A program made the position numbers and the translations under genes. A DNA stretch of 64,000 nucleotides, from the NCBI GenBank assembly GCA_963728845.1, contig CAVSLS010000050.1, positions 62,001-126,000 of the forward strand, read 5' to 3'. Numbering within the stretch: the stretch's first letter is position 1; every line of letters begins with the position of its first letter. The notes beneath the pieces are model-generated. The model was not told where the DNA came from and ran no database searches. It was given only the letters and a program-made list of their open reading frames with translations. This stretch comes from Bog-473 sp963728845. GTDB taxonomy: Bacteria > Actinomycetota > Acidimicrobiia > Acidimicrobiales > RAAP-2. This document shows positions 45,329 through 55,602 of the stretch, in pieces.

Positions 45329-46035
45329 GTGACGCAACCGAACCCGCAAACCGCACGGAAAGAGAACGACGTGCCGACGACCCCGCCGCTCACGAGCGAA
45401 AAGCCAAGCGGGCCGCGATCGCGCAAAGGGGTCGAGACACGGTCGCGCCTCGTGAGCGCGGCGAAGGAGATCTTCGAGCGGGACGGCTTCCTGGACGCCC
45501 GCATCTCCGACATCGCAGAGCGAGCGGGGCTCTCGCACGGTTCCTTCTACCATTACTTCGAGTCCAAGGAGGAGGTCTTTCGCGAGGTCGCGGCAGAGGT
45601 CGACGAGCGGCTGAGCGCTCCGCTGAACAACGTCATCCTCGACCCGACGTCGTCGGCGACTCCGTACGAGCGGATCCACGAAGCGATCCGCCTCCACCTG
45701 GAGAGCTACCGCGACGAGGCTCGGATCATGGGTGTGATTGAGCAGGTCTGGCGCTTCGACGAGCAGTTCAACGCGATACGCGCCGAGCGGCATCGCCTCT
45801 ACACCGCCCAGATCGCGGACTCCATCAGTCGCCTGCAGCGTCATGGGCTCGCGGACCGACGACTCAATCCGGCCATCGCCGCCGACGGCCTCGGGGCAAT
45901 GACCTACCGGTTCCCCGAGATGTGGTTCGTGCAGGGTTTCCTCGATTGTGATTTCGACGAAGGGGTCGATCAGTTGACGAGACTGTTCGTGAATGCGCTG
46001 GGGCTGCCCGACCCGTGCCCGAGGACGACGCCTAG
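45329..46035 (+). CDS. TetR family transcriptional regulator (stop lost by a probable frameshift)
   Basis: TetR-type repressor of about 235 residues. The DNA-binding domain is clear: RSRLVSAAKEIFERDGF, ARISDIAERAGLSHGSFYHYF and ESKEEVFREVAAEVDERL. The ligand domain has ARIMGVIEQVWRFDEQF and MTYRFPEMWFVQGFLD. As read, the frame runs on to 46372 across the convergent hydrolase; a shift near 46016 would end it with VPEDDA at 46035, which suits the family. The start may be GTG 45329 or GTG 45371. It follows the DUF35-thiolase by 58 bases, so it is a candidate for the protein that binds the window's shared operator. Confidence 0.82.
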
Positions 46036-46055
46036 CCGGACTGCCGAGTCGGGGT

Positions 46056-46912
46056 TCAAGCCAGGACCTCGCCCTGCCACTCGAGGAGGGTCGGCGCCAG
46101 CAGCGGCCAGTGGGCGAACAGGCCTTCCTCTCTCGCTCCCTGGCGTTCGAGCCACTCGCGATCGCCCCACGGCGGCTCGACGAGCCGGGCCTGCGGCAGC
46201 AACCCGGCGAGTGCCTCCGAGGTGGCGCGGGTGTGGTGGACGTCGCTGGCGCCGCTGCGGAAGACCAGCGCCGGGATGTCCAGCGCCCGCGCGTCGGCGT
46301 CGGGAAGGCCCGGCACGTGCTCGTCGTCGCGTGGGCAGTAGGCCAGCATCCAACGCTCCATGGTCGCGATGAACTCCGCCGGCTGCTGGTCCAGGAACCG
46401 CTGCCGGTTGGACGGGATTCCGCTCCAGCACCTCCTCCCACTCGGGCAAGGCGGCCACCGCTTCCATCCCGTCCGTCCAGGCCGCGGCGAGCGAGCCGCC
46501 GCAGTAGTGCGTGGCCAACGTCAAGAGGCCGAACACGCCGCCACTGATCCACCAGATGGCCAGGCCCGCGGCGTCCGCTCGGTGGCGCGACGCGGTGAGC
46601 AGCGAGACCCGGGCGCCACCTGAACCCCCGGCGATGACGGCCGGAACCATGTCGAGGTGCTCGAGCAGCGCCGCGAGCGCATCGGCCTGCATCGCGGACT
46701 CCGACGGCCCCTCGAAGCAGACATCGGACTCACCGCAGTTGGGCCGGTCCCAGATGAGCACCCGATTGCCCTGGTCGGCCAGCGCGACGGCGAGCTCGCG
46801 CACCCCGGGCGATTCCTTGGTGAATCGCCCCCCGGGAGTGATGACCCAGGGGCGGCCCGTCGCCGATCGTCTCGTAGGCCAGTGACAGCCCGTTGACCCT
46901 TGCTATCGCCAT
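46056..46912 (-). CDS. Alpha/beta hydrolase (frameshifted)
   Basis: Hydrolase of about 285 residues. Seen: MAIARVNGLSLAYETIGDG at the N-terminus, then in other frames VLIWDRPNCGESDVCFEG, the nucleophile elbow AVIAGGSGGARVSLLTA (GxSxG) and the C-terminal part IPALVFRSGASDVHHT with GLLPQARLVEPPWGD. Frame changes lie near 46855 and 46410. The pattern is that of small esterases or C-C bond (MhpC-like) hydrolases. It is the last gene of the leftward operon that begins with the aldehyde dehydrogenase at 53484, so it may cleave a product of that pathway. Confidence 0.85.
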
Positions 46913-46962
46913 GTCCGGTACCTCACTCCTCGCGCCCTCCGCGATACGACAACGGCCGCAGA

Positions 46963-48250
46963 CTAGGTGCCGGCGGACCGGCTGCGCGGGACGTCGCGGA
47001 ACGGGACGTCGCGGTCCAGCGTGCGTTCGCGGGGCATGGCGAGCACCCGCTCGCTGATCACGTTGCGCGCCATCTCCACCGTGCCGCCTCCGATGCTCCC
47101 CGCCTGGCGCATGAGGAAGTTGACCGCACTCATGGAGGCGGCGCTGTCGTCCGTCCATGCCGCCCCCGCCGCGCCGGCCGCCTCGAAGGCGATGGTGGCG
47201 ATGCGAGACTGCATGGTGCCTTTGTACAGCCGGCCCACCGCGGCCACCTGATCGGACAGGCGTCCCGACCGGATCGTCTCGCTCACCCGCTTCATCAGTT
47301 CCTGGCCGACCAGCTCGAGCATGCGCGCCTCGCCGACCAGGTCGCGCATGGCCGGATCGTCCATGCGGCCCTGCTCCCGGGCGATGCCGAGCACCGCCGC
47401 GGTGTCGCTCCTGCCGTGGGTCGTCCCCGCGGGCTCGGTCACGTAGGACGAGGTGTAGAGCATGCGCTCGTGGAACATCCAGCGGGTCCCCACGGTCCAA
47501 CCGTCGTCGACGTCGCCGACGCGGTCGGAGTCGGGGACGATCACGTCGGTCATGAACTCCTGGCAGAACTCCCGCGAGCCGTTGAGCATCTCAATCCGGT
47601 GCACCTCGATCCCGGGCTGGTGGATCGGCAGCATGAACACGGTCAGGCCGCGGTGCTTCGGGACGTCCCAGTTGGTGCGCGCCAGGCACAGGCCCCAGTC
47701 CGACCACCAGGCGCCCGAGGTCCACACCTTCGACCCGTTCAGCACCCACTGGTCGCCGTCGCGCACCGCCGTGGTCAGGGCGCCGGCGACGTCCGAACCG
47801 CCGCTCGGCTCGGACAGGAACTGCATCCAGAGCTCCTCGCCCCGCAGGATGGCGGGGAGGTGGCGGAGCTTCTGCTCCTCGCTGCCGAAGTCCAGCAGGA
47901 CGGCCGCGCACGGCGAGAGGGTCGGCACCTGCAGCCGGGCCGGGTACTCGTGCCCCGCGAGCTCCTCGTTCAGCACCTTCTGGTGCGCCGGCGTCAGGCC
48001 CTGGCCCCCGTAGGCGCGCGGGAAGCAGATTCCCGCCAGGCCGGCGTCGAAGAGCATGCGCTGGATCTCCCGCTCGCGTGCGATGCCGGCCAGCTCGGCC
48101 TCCTCGTCCCCCGTCCCGTGCCAGATCACGTGGTCGGGCGCGACCCGGGCGAAGGTTGGCCCGAACGAAGGCCCGCGCCCGCTGCCGGAAGCTCTCGAGA
48201 TCCTCCACCTCGCCCGCGCCCTCCACCTCCTCGGCCCGCAGCGCGCTCAT
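46963..48250 (-). CDS. Acyl-CoA dehydrogenase, large-type subunit (frameshifted near the N-terminus)
   Basis: ACAD of about 428 residues. Seen: MSALRAEEVEGAGEVEDLE with RARAFVRANL at the start, then GLAGICFPRAYGGQGLTP, the flavin loop WMQFLSEPSGGSDVAG, QWVLNGSKVWTSGAWWSD and the C-terminal GSIGGGTVEMARNVISERVL (quoted to its full 20). One frame change near 48155. As in the other large-type subunits here, GGGT replaces the EGT that bears the short-chain-type catalytic Glu. ATG 48250 overlaps the stop of the partner subunit as ATGA, supporting a mixed complex. Confidence 0.9.
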
Positions 48251-49380
48251 GCCGCTTCCCCGTCACGAGCGTCGAGCAGCGCCGCGAGGCGCTGGCGATG
48301 TTCGGCCGGCGTCCCGGCCAGGGCGCGGTCGACGGTGAAGCGCCGCAGGTACAGGTGGAGGTCGTGCTCGAAGGTGACGCCGATGCCCCCGTGCATCTGC
48401 ACGCAGTCCTGCAAGAGCTCGGTGCCGTACTGGCCGATGTACGCCTTGGCGGCGCTCAGCAGCTCGGCGGCGTTCGTCCGCGCCCTCCCCGGTGGCGGCG
48501 CAGGCGGCGTCGCCGATGGCGTGGCTCGCCTCGAGCCACATGAACATGTCGGCGAACCGGTGCTTCAGCGCCTGGTACGACGCCAGCGGACGCCCGAAGG
48601 AGTACCGGTCGAAGGCCCATTCGACCGTCATGTCGAATCCGGCCTGCATCGCCCCCACCGACTCCGCGTTGAGCAGCACCAGCGAGAGCTGGAACTGGCG
48701 GTCGACGTCGGCGCGCCGCCGCTCCGGCGTCCCCGACGACGGCGGCAGCAGGGAGCGTGGCGTCGTCGAACGTGACGATGCCGAAGCGCCGGGTGACGTC
48801 GGCGGTCTGCATGGCGGCGCGGCTGACGCCGGGCGTGGCCGCCGGGACGAGCACCTGGGTGACACCGGCCTCGTCGCGACACGTGACGAGGAGGTGGTCC
48901 GCCTGTTGGCCCGACTCCACCAGGCGGGCCTCGCCGCGCAGGACGATGCCGGACCCCTCCCGGCGGGCCTGCACCGTCGGCCGCCACCCGTCGGGTCCCA
49001 CGGCGGGGGCGCACCACGACGCGATGACCTCCCCGGACAGCAGGCCGGCCAGCAGGTCGGGGGCGGCGCCGTGCGCGCTCAGGGTGGAAGCGACCACGTT
49101 GGCGGCCAGGAGCGGTCCGGGCGCGGCGTGGCGGCCGAACTCGTACGCCACGAGGCTGAGGTCGACCAGGCCCGCGCCGCTGATCGTCCCGCCGCCGTGT
49201 TCCTCGCGCACCAGCAACGACGTCCACCCGAGCTCGGCGCCGCGGCGCCAGTAGTCCCGGCCGAACCCGGCCGGGTCGCCGCGCGAGCGCGCGGAGGGCG
49301 TCGGGCGGCACCTGTTCCACCAGGAAGCGCTCGGTGGTGGCGCGGAAGAACTCCTGATCGTCGCTCAGACCGAGCAGCAT
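48247..49380 (-). CDS. Acyl-CoA dehydrogenase, small-type partner subunit (frameshifted)
   Basis: Partner ACAD of about 375 residues. Seen: MLLGLSDDQEFFRATTERFL, GLVDLSLVAYEFGRHAAPG, VEWAFDRYSFGRPLASYQAL and, in the last frame, AAKAYIGQYGTELLQDCVQ then MHGGIGVTFEHDLHLYLRR. Frame changes lie near 49290, 48735 and 48490. These are the landmark motifs of steroid-type FadE partner subunits. The stop overlaps the large-type subunit start; upstream, about 88 bases separate it from the amidohydrolase gene. It shares its layout with the pairs at 2959-5063 and 15919-18072. Confidence 0.85.
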
Positions 49381-49468
49381 GGGGTCCCCACCTGACGTCC
49401 GGTCTCCGTGTGCGTGCATCGCATGGCGCCGAGTGTGTCGTGCATCAGCCTGGCGTGGCAATTTCGGG

Positions 49469-50741
49469 TCAGACGGCGGCGACGACGCCGATGCCGGCGG
49501 CCTCGTTCCGCTTGCGCCACTCCTCGCGGGACATCCGCGTGACGTCGACGTCCCGCGCGGCCGCCCGCAGGGCGCCGACCGTCGCCTGCTCCCTCGGGCG
49601 TGTGGGCGAACGGGTCCCAGCCGTAGAACCGGCAGGCGTTCTCCCAGGTGATCTTGTGGATCTCCTCGTCGGTGACCCGGCGTCCTGGAACTCCTTCCAG
49701 GAGAACTCGGGCGACTCGGGCCAGGTCGTGTCGGTGTGCGGGTAGTCGCACTCCCAGGCGATGTTGTCGAGGCCGATGCGGTCGCGCAGCAGGAGGCCGG
49801 AGGGGTCGGTGATGTAGCAGGCCAGGATGTGGTCGCGGAACACCTCCGAGGGCAGCTTGCCGCCGAAGTCGCCGTGCAGCCATTCCTGGTTGCGGAAGTG
49901 GCGGTCGATCCGGTCGAAGTAGAAGGGGATCCAGCCGATCCCACCCTCGGACAGGGCGACCTTGAGGTCGGGGAACCGCCGCAGCGTGGGGCCGAACAGG
50001 AGGTCCTGCGCGGTGATGGCGCTGATCTGGCAGGCCAGGACCATGAGGTGGTCGACCGGCGCCTCCTCCGGCCGCTTGATGACCTCGAATCCGGCACCGA
50101 TGTGGAGGGAGAGCACCATGTTCTCCTCGCTCAGCGCGGCGAGCATCGGGTCCCAGTAGCCGGAGAGGAAGCTCGGGAACCCCTGCACGTGCGGCGTCTC
50201 GAGGAAGCTGATCGACCGGCAGCCCTTGCTTGGCGATGCGGCGGACCTCGGCCGCCGCCGCGTCGACGTCCCACATGGGGACGATCCCGAGGGGGATGAA
50301 GCGGCCCGGGTACGCGCCGCACCACTCGTCGATGGCCCAGTCGTTGTACGCCTGGAGCATGACCAGGGCGACCTCCTTGTCGCGTGACTCGGCGAACGTC
50401 CGTGCGTTCCACCCGGCCATCGTCGGGAAGCACATGGAGCCGAGCACGCCGTTCGCGTTCATGTCCCGGACGCGCTCGTGCACGTCGAAGCATCCGGGCC
50501 GGAGCTCGGTGTAGGTGCCCGGATTGAAGCCCCACTCCTCCGACGGCCAGCCCACCGTGGCGGCCATCCCGAACGACGTGCTGGTCTTCTCGCCCTGGAA
50601 GACCCACTGGTCGATGCCTTGATCGTGGACGACCCTGGGCGCGTCGTCGAGCCACTTCTTGGGCACGTGGTTCTCGAACATGTCCGGAGGCTCAATCATG
50701 TGGTCGTCGATGCTGACCAGGATCATGTCGTCCATGTTCAT
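49469..50741 (-). CDS. Amidohydrolase 2 family protein (frameshifted)
   Basis: ACMSD-like TIM-barrel protein of about 420 residues. Seen: MILVSIDDHMIEPPDMF (metal motif D-x-H), GVLGSMCFPTMAGWNARTF, a barrel His in MVLSLHIGAGFEV and the catalytic Asp strand NIAWECDYPHTDTTWP. Frame changes lie near 50225, 49690 and 49597; the region EEIHKITWENACRFYGWDP is the usual C-terminal helix. The YPHTDTTWP type is common beside P450 and ACAD genes in actinobacteria. ATG 50741 overlaps the P450 stop as ATGA. It may decarboxylate or hydrolyse the P450 product. Confidence 0.86.
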
Positions 50742-51980
50742 GGCGTGCTCCTCTTCTCGGCTTTCTCCGCGGCTCGGTTCACGACGTGACGCACCGGGAG
50801 CGTCTCCCAGCCGCGCACGGTCGAGGCGTGGGCGCGCTGGGCCTTGTCGTAGTCGACCTCCCAATCGGGGAAGCGCCGGAGCACCTCGTCGAGGGCGATA
50901 CGACCCTCCAGCCGCGCCAGTGCGGCGCCCAGGCAGAGGTGGATGCCATAGCCGAAGGAGAGGTGCCGGCCGACGTCACGGTGGATGTCGAATCTGTCCC
51001 CGTCGGGGTAGTGGCGCTCGTCGCGGTTGGCCGAGCCGTTGAGGATGACCATGATGCTGCCCTCAGGCACCTTCTGGCCGTGGAGCTCGACGTCGTGCTG
51101 GACGTAGCGTGCCTGCACGGGCGATGGCGCCTCGTAACGCAGGAGCTCCTCGATGGCGTTGGGGATGAGCGAAGCGATCCGCCGCCAGCTCGCGGCGTTG
51201 GTCGGGATGGCGGCCCAGCACCTCGCCGGTAAAGCCGATGAGACGTGCCGTCGTCTCGTTCCCCGCCCCCGCCAACAGCCCGACGTAGGTGAGGATCTCG
51301 TCGTGCGCCAGGGTGCGCGTCGTCCCCTTCTCGTCCTCGAACTCGGCGTTGATCAGCTCGGTCATGAGGTCGTCCGAGGGATGCTCGGCGCGCCAGGTGA
51401 TGTAGTCGGAGAACACCTGCGCCGACTCGACGGCGTCGTAGTCGGACTCGGGCTCGGTGCCCTCCTCGAGGCGCAGGCTCTCATCGAGCCGCTCGCGGAT
51501 CGCCACCTGGTCCTGCTCAGGGATGCCGAGCAGCATGCCGATGACGCGCATGGGCATGAACTTGCCCAGGTCCTCGATGAAGTCGAAGCCGCCGGCGCCG
51601 ACGAGCGGGTCGAGGACCTCGGCGCAGAAGGCACGGACCTGGGGCTCGAGCGCCAGCATCTTCTTGGGCGTGAAGACCCGCGAGAGCAGCGAGCGGTGGC
51701 CGGTGTGCACCGGCGGGTCCTCCATGAGGATCACGCCCGAAGGGATCTCGACGTTGGCCCGGATCATCTCGAGGATGGAGCCGCGGCCGGACCGGTAGGT
51801 GTCCCAGTCGAGCATGACCGCCTCGACGTCGGCCCAGCGGCTCAGCGCGAAGAACTCGTACTTCTCGTTCCAGTAGAGCGGCGCCTCGTCGCGCATCCGC
51901 TTCCACAGCGGGTACGGGTCGGCGTCGATCTCGAAGTCGTAGGGGTCGTAGTAGATGCCCGGGTCGCTGGTGACGGTCAC
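50738..51980 (-). CDS. Cytochrome P450 (frameshifted)
   Basis: Class I P450 of about 413 residues. Seen: SDPGIYYDPYDFEIDADPYP at the N-terminus, HTGHRSLLSRVFTPKKM as C-helix region, the I-helix LLAGAGNETTARLIG and the heme loop LSFGYGIHLCLGAALAR. One frame change near 51175, in the K-helix region (ERSLI.. to ELLRYEAP). The N-terminal style resembles CYP125/CYP142-like and other lipid-oxidising actinobacterial P450s, but assignment needs a tree. GTG 51980 follows AGGAG. It sits between an aldehyde dehydrogenase (17 bases away) and an amidohydrolase in one operon. Confidence 0.92.
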
Positions 51981-51996
51981 GCGCGCTCCTCTTCGC

Positions 51997-53484
51997 CTAG
52001 GCAGCGGGCCACGCCAGCGACTTGATCTCCAGGTACTGCTCGAACCCGGCGATGCCGTTCTGGCGGCCGATGCCGCTGTGCTTGTACCCGCCGAACGGCA
52101 GGTCCGCGCCGTAGGGGGCGCCGCCGTTGATGCTGAGGCCGCCGGTCCGGATCCGCCGGGCCACCGCGAGCGAGTGCTCGACCGACCCGGAGAACACGCC
52201 GCCCGACAACCCGTACTTGCTGTCGTTCGCGATGCGGACGGCGTCGTCCTCGGTCCCGTAGGGGATCACGACGAGCACCGGCCCGAAGATCTCCTCCTGC
52301 GCGATGGTCATGGAGTTGTCGACGTCGGTGAAGAGCGTCGGCTCGACCCACCAGCCCTTCGCGAACTCGTCTCCCGTGGGACGGCCGCCGCCGACGGCCA
52401 ACGTGGCGCCCTCGGCCTTGCCCTTCTCAATCAAGCCGAGCACGCGCTCGCGCTGCTTGGCCGAGACGAGCGGACCCATGATGACGTCGGCACGCTGCGG
52501 GTCGCCGTAGGGGACCACGGCAAAGAGGCCCTTCAGCAGCTCCACACCCTCTTCGTAGCGCGACCGGGGCAGGAGCATCCGGGTCTGGATGGCGCATCCC
52601 TGCCCGGCGTGGAAGCACGCGCCCATGCCCATGAGTGTCGCCGTGCCGAGGTCGGCGTCCTCGAGGACGACCGTGGCCGACTTGCCGCCCAGCTCGAGGA
52701 AGACGCGCTTCATGGTGGCGGCGCCCTTCTCCATGATGCGCTGCCCGACGGCGGTCGAGCCCGTGAACGAGATCATGTCCACCTTCGGCGAGAGCGTGAG
52801 CTCCTCACCGACCAGGTGGTCCGACGAGGTCACGATGTTGACGACACCGGCGGGGATGTCCGTCTGCTCGGCGATCAGGCGGCCCAGGAACGTCGCGTTC
52901 CACGGGGTGTCGGGCGCCGGCTTGACGATGACGGTGTTGCCGGTGGCGAGCGCCTGGCCCAGCTTGTGCAGCGTCACCTCCACCGGGAAGTTCCACGGGA
53001 CGATGGCGCCCACCACACCGACGGGCTCGCGCCAGATCCGCCGGGAGTCGAGCGTGCCCTGGATGCTCGTGGCGTCGGGCAGCACCGTCTCCCACTCGAA
53101 CTCCTCGATGAGCTTGGCCGGGTAGGCCAGTGCCTCGGAGAGCGGCGCGTCGAGCTGGGGGCCGTTCGTCGTCATGCGGGGGCAGCCGACCTCGAGGATC
53201 AGCTGCTCGCGCAGCTCCTCCTGCTCGGCCTGCAGCGCCGCGTGCAGTTGCTCGAGGCAGCGCGTGCGGAACGCATGGTTCGTCGACCAATCGGTCTCGT
53301 CGAAGGCCCGCCGGGCGGCGTCGATCGCCCGCTGCATCTCTGCCGGCGAGGCATCGGCAACCTGTCCGATGACCTCCTCGGTCGCCGGATTGACGTTGTC
53401 GAAGCGGTGGCCCGAGTCCGCCTCGACCAGCTTGCCGTCGATCAACATCCTCGGCTCCGGGTTGACCTTCACTGCATCGGCCAC
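51997..53484 (-). CDS. Aldehyde dehydrogenase family protein
   Basis: A 495-residue NAD(P)-dependent aldehyde dehydrogenase, intact. Seen: VVGAIVPWNFPVEVTLHK, FTGSTAVGQRIM, LELGGKS with the general-base Glu, the catalytic Cys in HAGQGCAIQTRM, EEIFGPVLVVIPY and FGGYKHSGIGRQNG. It is a close paralogue of the enzyme at 5184-6673. I chose GTG 53484 because AGAGGAAGAG lies at the right distance; a GTG at 53508 would add eight residues with a poor site. It heads the leftward operon ending at 46056 and would oxidise an aldehyde arising from P450 action. Operator site 5 lies 115 bases upstream. Confidence 0.93.
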   Translation of the reverse strand: MADAVKVNPEPRMLIDGKLVEADSGHRFDNVNPATEEVIGQVADASPAEMQRAIDAARRAFDETDWSTNHAFRTRCLEQLHAALQAEQEELREQLILEVGCPRMTTNGPQLDAPLSEALAYPAKLIEEFEWETVLPDATSIQGTLDSRRIWREPVGVVGAIVPWNFPVEVTLHKLGQALATGNTVIVKPAPDTPWNATFLGRLIAEQTDIPAGVVNIVTSSDHLVGEELTLSPKVDMISFTGSTAVGQRIMEKGAATMKRVFLELGGKSATVVLEDADLGTATLMGMGACFHAGQGCAIQTRMLLPRSRYEEGVELLKGLFAVVPYGDPQRADVIMGPLVSAKQRERVLGLIEKGKAEGATLAVGGGRPTGDEFAKGWWVEPTLFTDVDNSMTIAQEEIFGPVLVVIPYGTEDDAVRIANDSKYGLSGGVFSGSVEHSLAVARRIRTGGLSINGGAPYGADLPFGGYKHSGIGRQNGIAGFEQYLEIKSLAWPAA

Positions 53485-53598
53485 GGCACTCTTCCTCTCG
53501 TCGTTCACCTCGGGTCACGGGGCGTGCCACCGAGCCGCGACACGGACGCCGCCGCCGGCGCATGCCTGGGAAGCCCCTCTTCGGCAGGGTATCTGACT

Positions 53599-53614
53599 TT
53601 GACGTCGTCGTCAA
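53599..53614. promoter_or_regulatory. Palindromic operator, TTGACGTCGACGTCAA class (site 5)
   Basis: TTGACGTCGTCGTCAA, 15 of 16 positions as in the consensus, extended by one matching base on each side. GTCAAAATTGAC (53610-53621) forms a second overlapping inverted repeat. The site lies between the divergent aldehyde dehydrogenase operon and the thioesterase gene and could control both. Confidence 0.7.
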
Positions 53615-53778
53615 AATTGACGGGATGCCAGTCCAAGTCCCAAGGTAGCGGCCTCGCGTCGCCGAACCGGCCGGAACGCCGAGCGCGGACCGCCACGTCG
53701 CGACGGGTGGATCCGGCAGAGTTGGCCGCCGGAGCCGACGCGCACCACGCCCGAACCCGCTGAGGAGAAGGAGTCCCG

Positions 53779-54606
53779 ATGTCGACCATTGATGCCTTCC
53801 TGAAGGCCCTCACGCTCGAGCCGATCGGCAGCGACCGCTACCGCGCCACCAACCTGCCGTCGCCGCACGGTGTCGTCTTCGGCGGCCAGCTGCTGGCCCA
53901 ATCGATCATGGCGGGGCTGGCCGGCCAGGACGGGAAGGCCGTCAAGACCATCCACACCGTGTTCGCCCGTGGCGCGTCGCACGAGGCGCCCCTCGAGGTC
54001 GCCGTCGAGCGCATGCACGCCGGACGCTCGGTGGCGAGCAGCACGGTGACCATCACACAGGGCGACCAGATCTGCACGCGCTCGCTGATCCTTCTGAGCG
54101 CGGTCGAGGACGACATCATTCGTCACGCCGACGCGCGCCGCTCGACGTCGGGCCCCGACGACATCGCCGGCCACGTCCGCGGCGAGGGGGCGTGGGAGAT
54201 CGGCATCGTCGATGACGTCGACCTCAGCGACCCCGAGCTCGTGGGCCCGCCGGAACTCGACGTGTGGGTCCGCTTCGCGGGCGCCCCGGACGACCCTGCG
54301 ACCGACCAGGCGCTCGTTGCGTATTCGACCGACGGCTTCCTCATCGGTACGGCGATGCGTCCGCACGCGGGGGTCGGCCAGGCGCAGGCCCACCGCACAC
54401 TCTCGACGGGCGTGCTGAGCCACACGCTGACGTACCACGAACGATGCCCGGCCGCCGAGTGGCACCTCTTGCACACTGGACCTACGCCGGGCACGGTCGC
54501 AGCTACGGGCGGGGCGACATCTTCCGGACCGACGGGCAGCTCGCGGCGTCCTTCGTCCAGGACGCCATGATCCGCGCCCGGTCGGGGGGCGCCGGCAGCG
54601 CTCTGA
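53779..54606 (+). CDS. Acyl-CoA thioesterase, TesB-like (frameshifted near its end)
   Basis: Double hot-dog thioesterase of about 275 residues. Seen: LPSPHGVVFGGQLLAQSIM, SVASSTVTITQGDQICTRS, LDVWVRFAGAPDDPATDQ, the C-terminal domain start FLIGTAMRPHAG and, after a frame change near 54478, HWTYAGHGRSYGRGDIF. The exact end is uncertain because of a G-run at 54585-54591; I take the TGA at 54604-54606. It hydrolyses acyl-CoA, perhaps releasing CoA from dead-end intermediates. It resembles the thioesterase half of the fusion at 31073-32372 (both contain DVWVRF). ATG 53779 follows GAGGAGAAGGAG. Confidence 0.86.
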
Positions 54607-54621
54607 GCCGGCCCGGGCGGG

Positions 54622-54645
54622 TCGGCATCGGCATCGGCATCGGCG
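54622..54645. repeat. Hexanucleotide microsatellite between convergent genes
   Basis: TCGGCA occurs three times in a row, followed by TCGGCG. It lies between the inferred stops of the thioesterase and the esterase. It may simply be a replication-slippage product. Confidence 0.85.
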
Positions 54646-54647
54646 CG

Positions 54648-55602
54648 TCAAGCGCCGCCGAGCCGGGCGAGCTGTCGGGCCAGCCAGTCGTCCATGTCAG
54701 CGCGTCGCCTGCTGCACGGCCGCCGCCTCCGGCACGAGCAGGTACGCATGGGGCAGGCCCGCGATCACGTGGAGCTCGCAGGGCACGCCGGCTTGGTTCA
54801 GTCGCTGGGCGTAGTCGATGTCCTCGTCGCGGAAGCCGTCGATGGAACCGACGACGATGCAGGTCGGCGGCAGGCCGGCAGCTCCGTGGCCCGGGCTGCG
54901 GCCGCGTAGGGCGGGACGTCGTCGGACCCGTAGAGCTCGCCGAGGTAGGCGCGCCAGCCGAACTCGTTCGACCTCGCGCTCCACACGTAGAGCCCCGCCG
55001 CCCGGATGGACGGCGTCGTCTGGCGGTCGTCGAGCATGGGGCAGTCGAGAAGCTGGAACGCCAGCGGGACCTCGCCCCGATCGCGCGCCAGCAGCGACAG
55101 CGCCGCGGCGAGCCCACCGCCTGCGCTGAGCCCGTAGACGCCGATGCGCTCCCGGTCGACCCCGAGCGCGTCGGCGTTGTCGTAGGTCCAGCGCAGCGCG
55201 GCGTAGCAATCCTCGAGCGGCCCCGGGATACGGCGGTCTCGGGGGCCAGGCGGTAGTCCACGGAGACTCCCGACGACGTGCCCAGGGCCGGGCACCACGG
55301 TCGAGCAGCGGGTCGTCCATGTCGTAGGTGCCGATGACGTAGCCGCCCCCGTGGATGGTGACGATCGCGGGGAGCTGCGCCCTCGTGGCCGACCGGCCGG
55401 TGCACCCGCACCCGGACGGGCGGGTCGCCCGGCACGACGTGCTCCGTGCGCGTCACCGCGTCGGAGAGGCCCGGGGCTGGGAACGATGCGGCACGCAGGG
55501 CCGCGATGCCGTCGGCGTCGATGGGACGGGAGCTCGAACGCGCCCAGCACTGGTCCCAGCTCGGGGTCGAGCAGGTCCCTGACGTCGACCGTCGTCGCTC
55601 AT
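54648..55602 (-). CDS. Alpha/beta hydrolase fold-3 (HSL-type) esterase (heavily frameshifted)
   Basis: Hormone-sensitive-lipase family esterase of about 315 residues. Motifs occur in order across frames: DVRDLLDPELGPVLGAFELP, the oxyanion-hole motif in AIVTIHGGGYVIGTYDMDDP (reconstructed across a shift), VDYRLAPET, the nucleophile elbow YGLSAGGGLAAALSL, the Asp region GSIDGFRDEDIDYAQRL and the His in GLPHAYLLVPEA. At least five frame changes lie between 55590 and 54700. ATG 55602 overlaps the stop of the upstream SDR (ATGA). It would hydrolyse a short-chain or lactone-type ester. Confidence 0.82.

Noticed and set aside
43408..45513. A 701-residue minus-strand reading frame
   Set aside because: It lies opposite the DUF35-thiolase gene, whose zinc ribbon and thiolase motifs are unmistakable.
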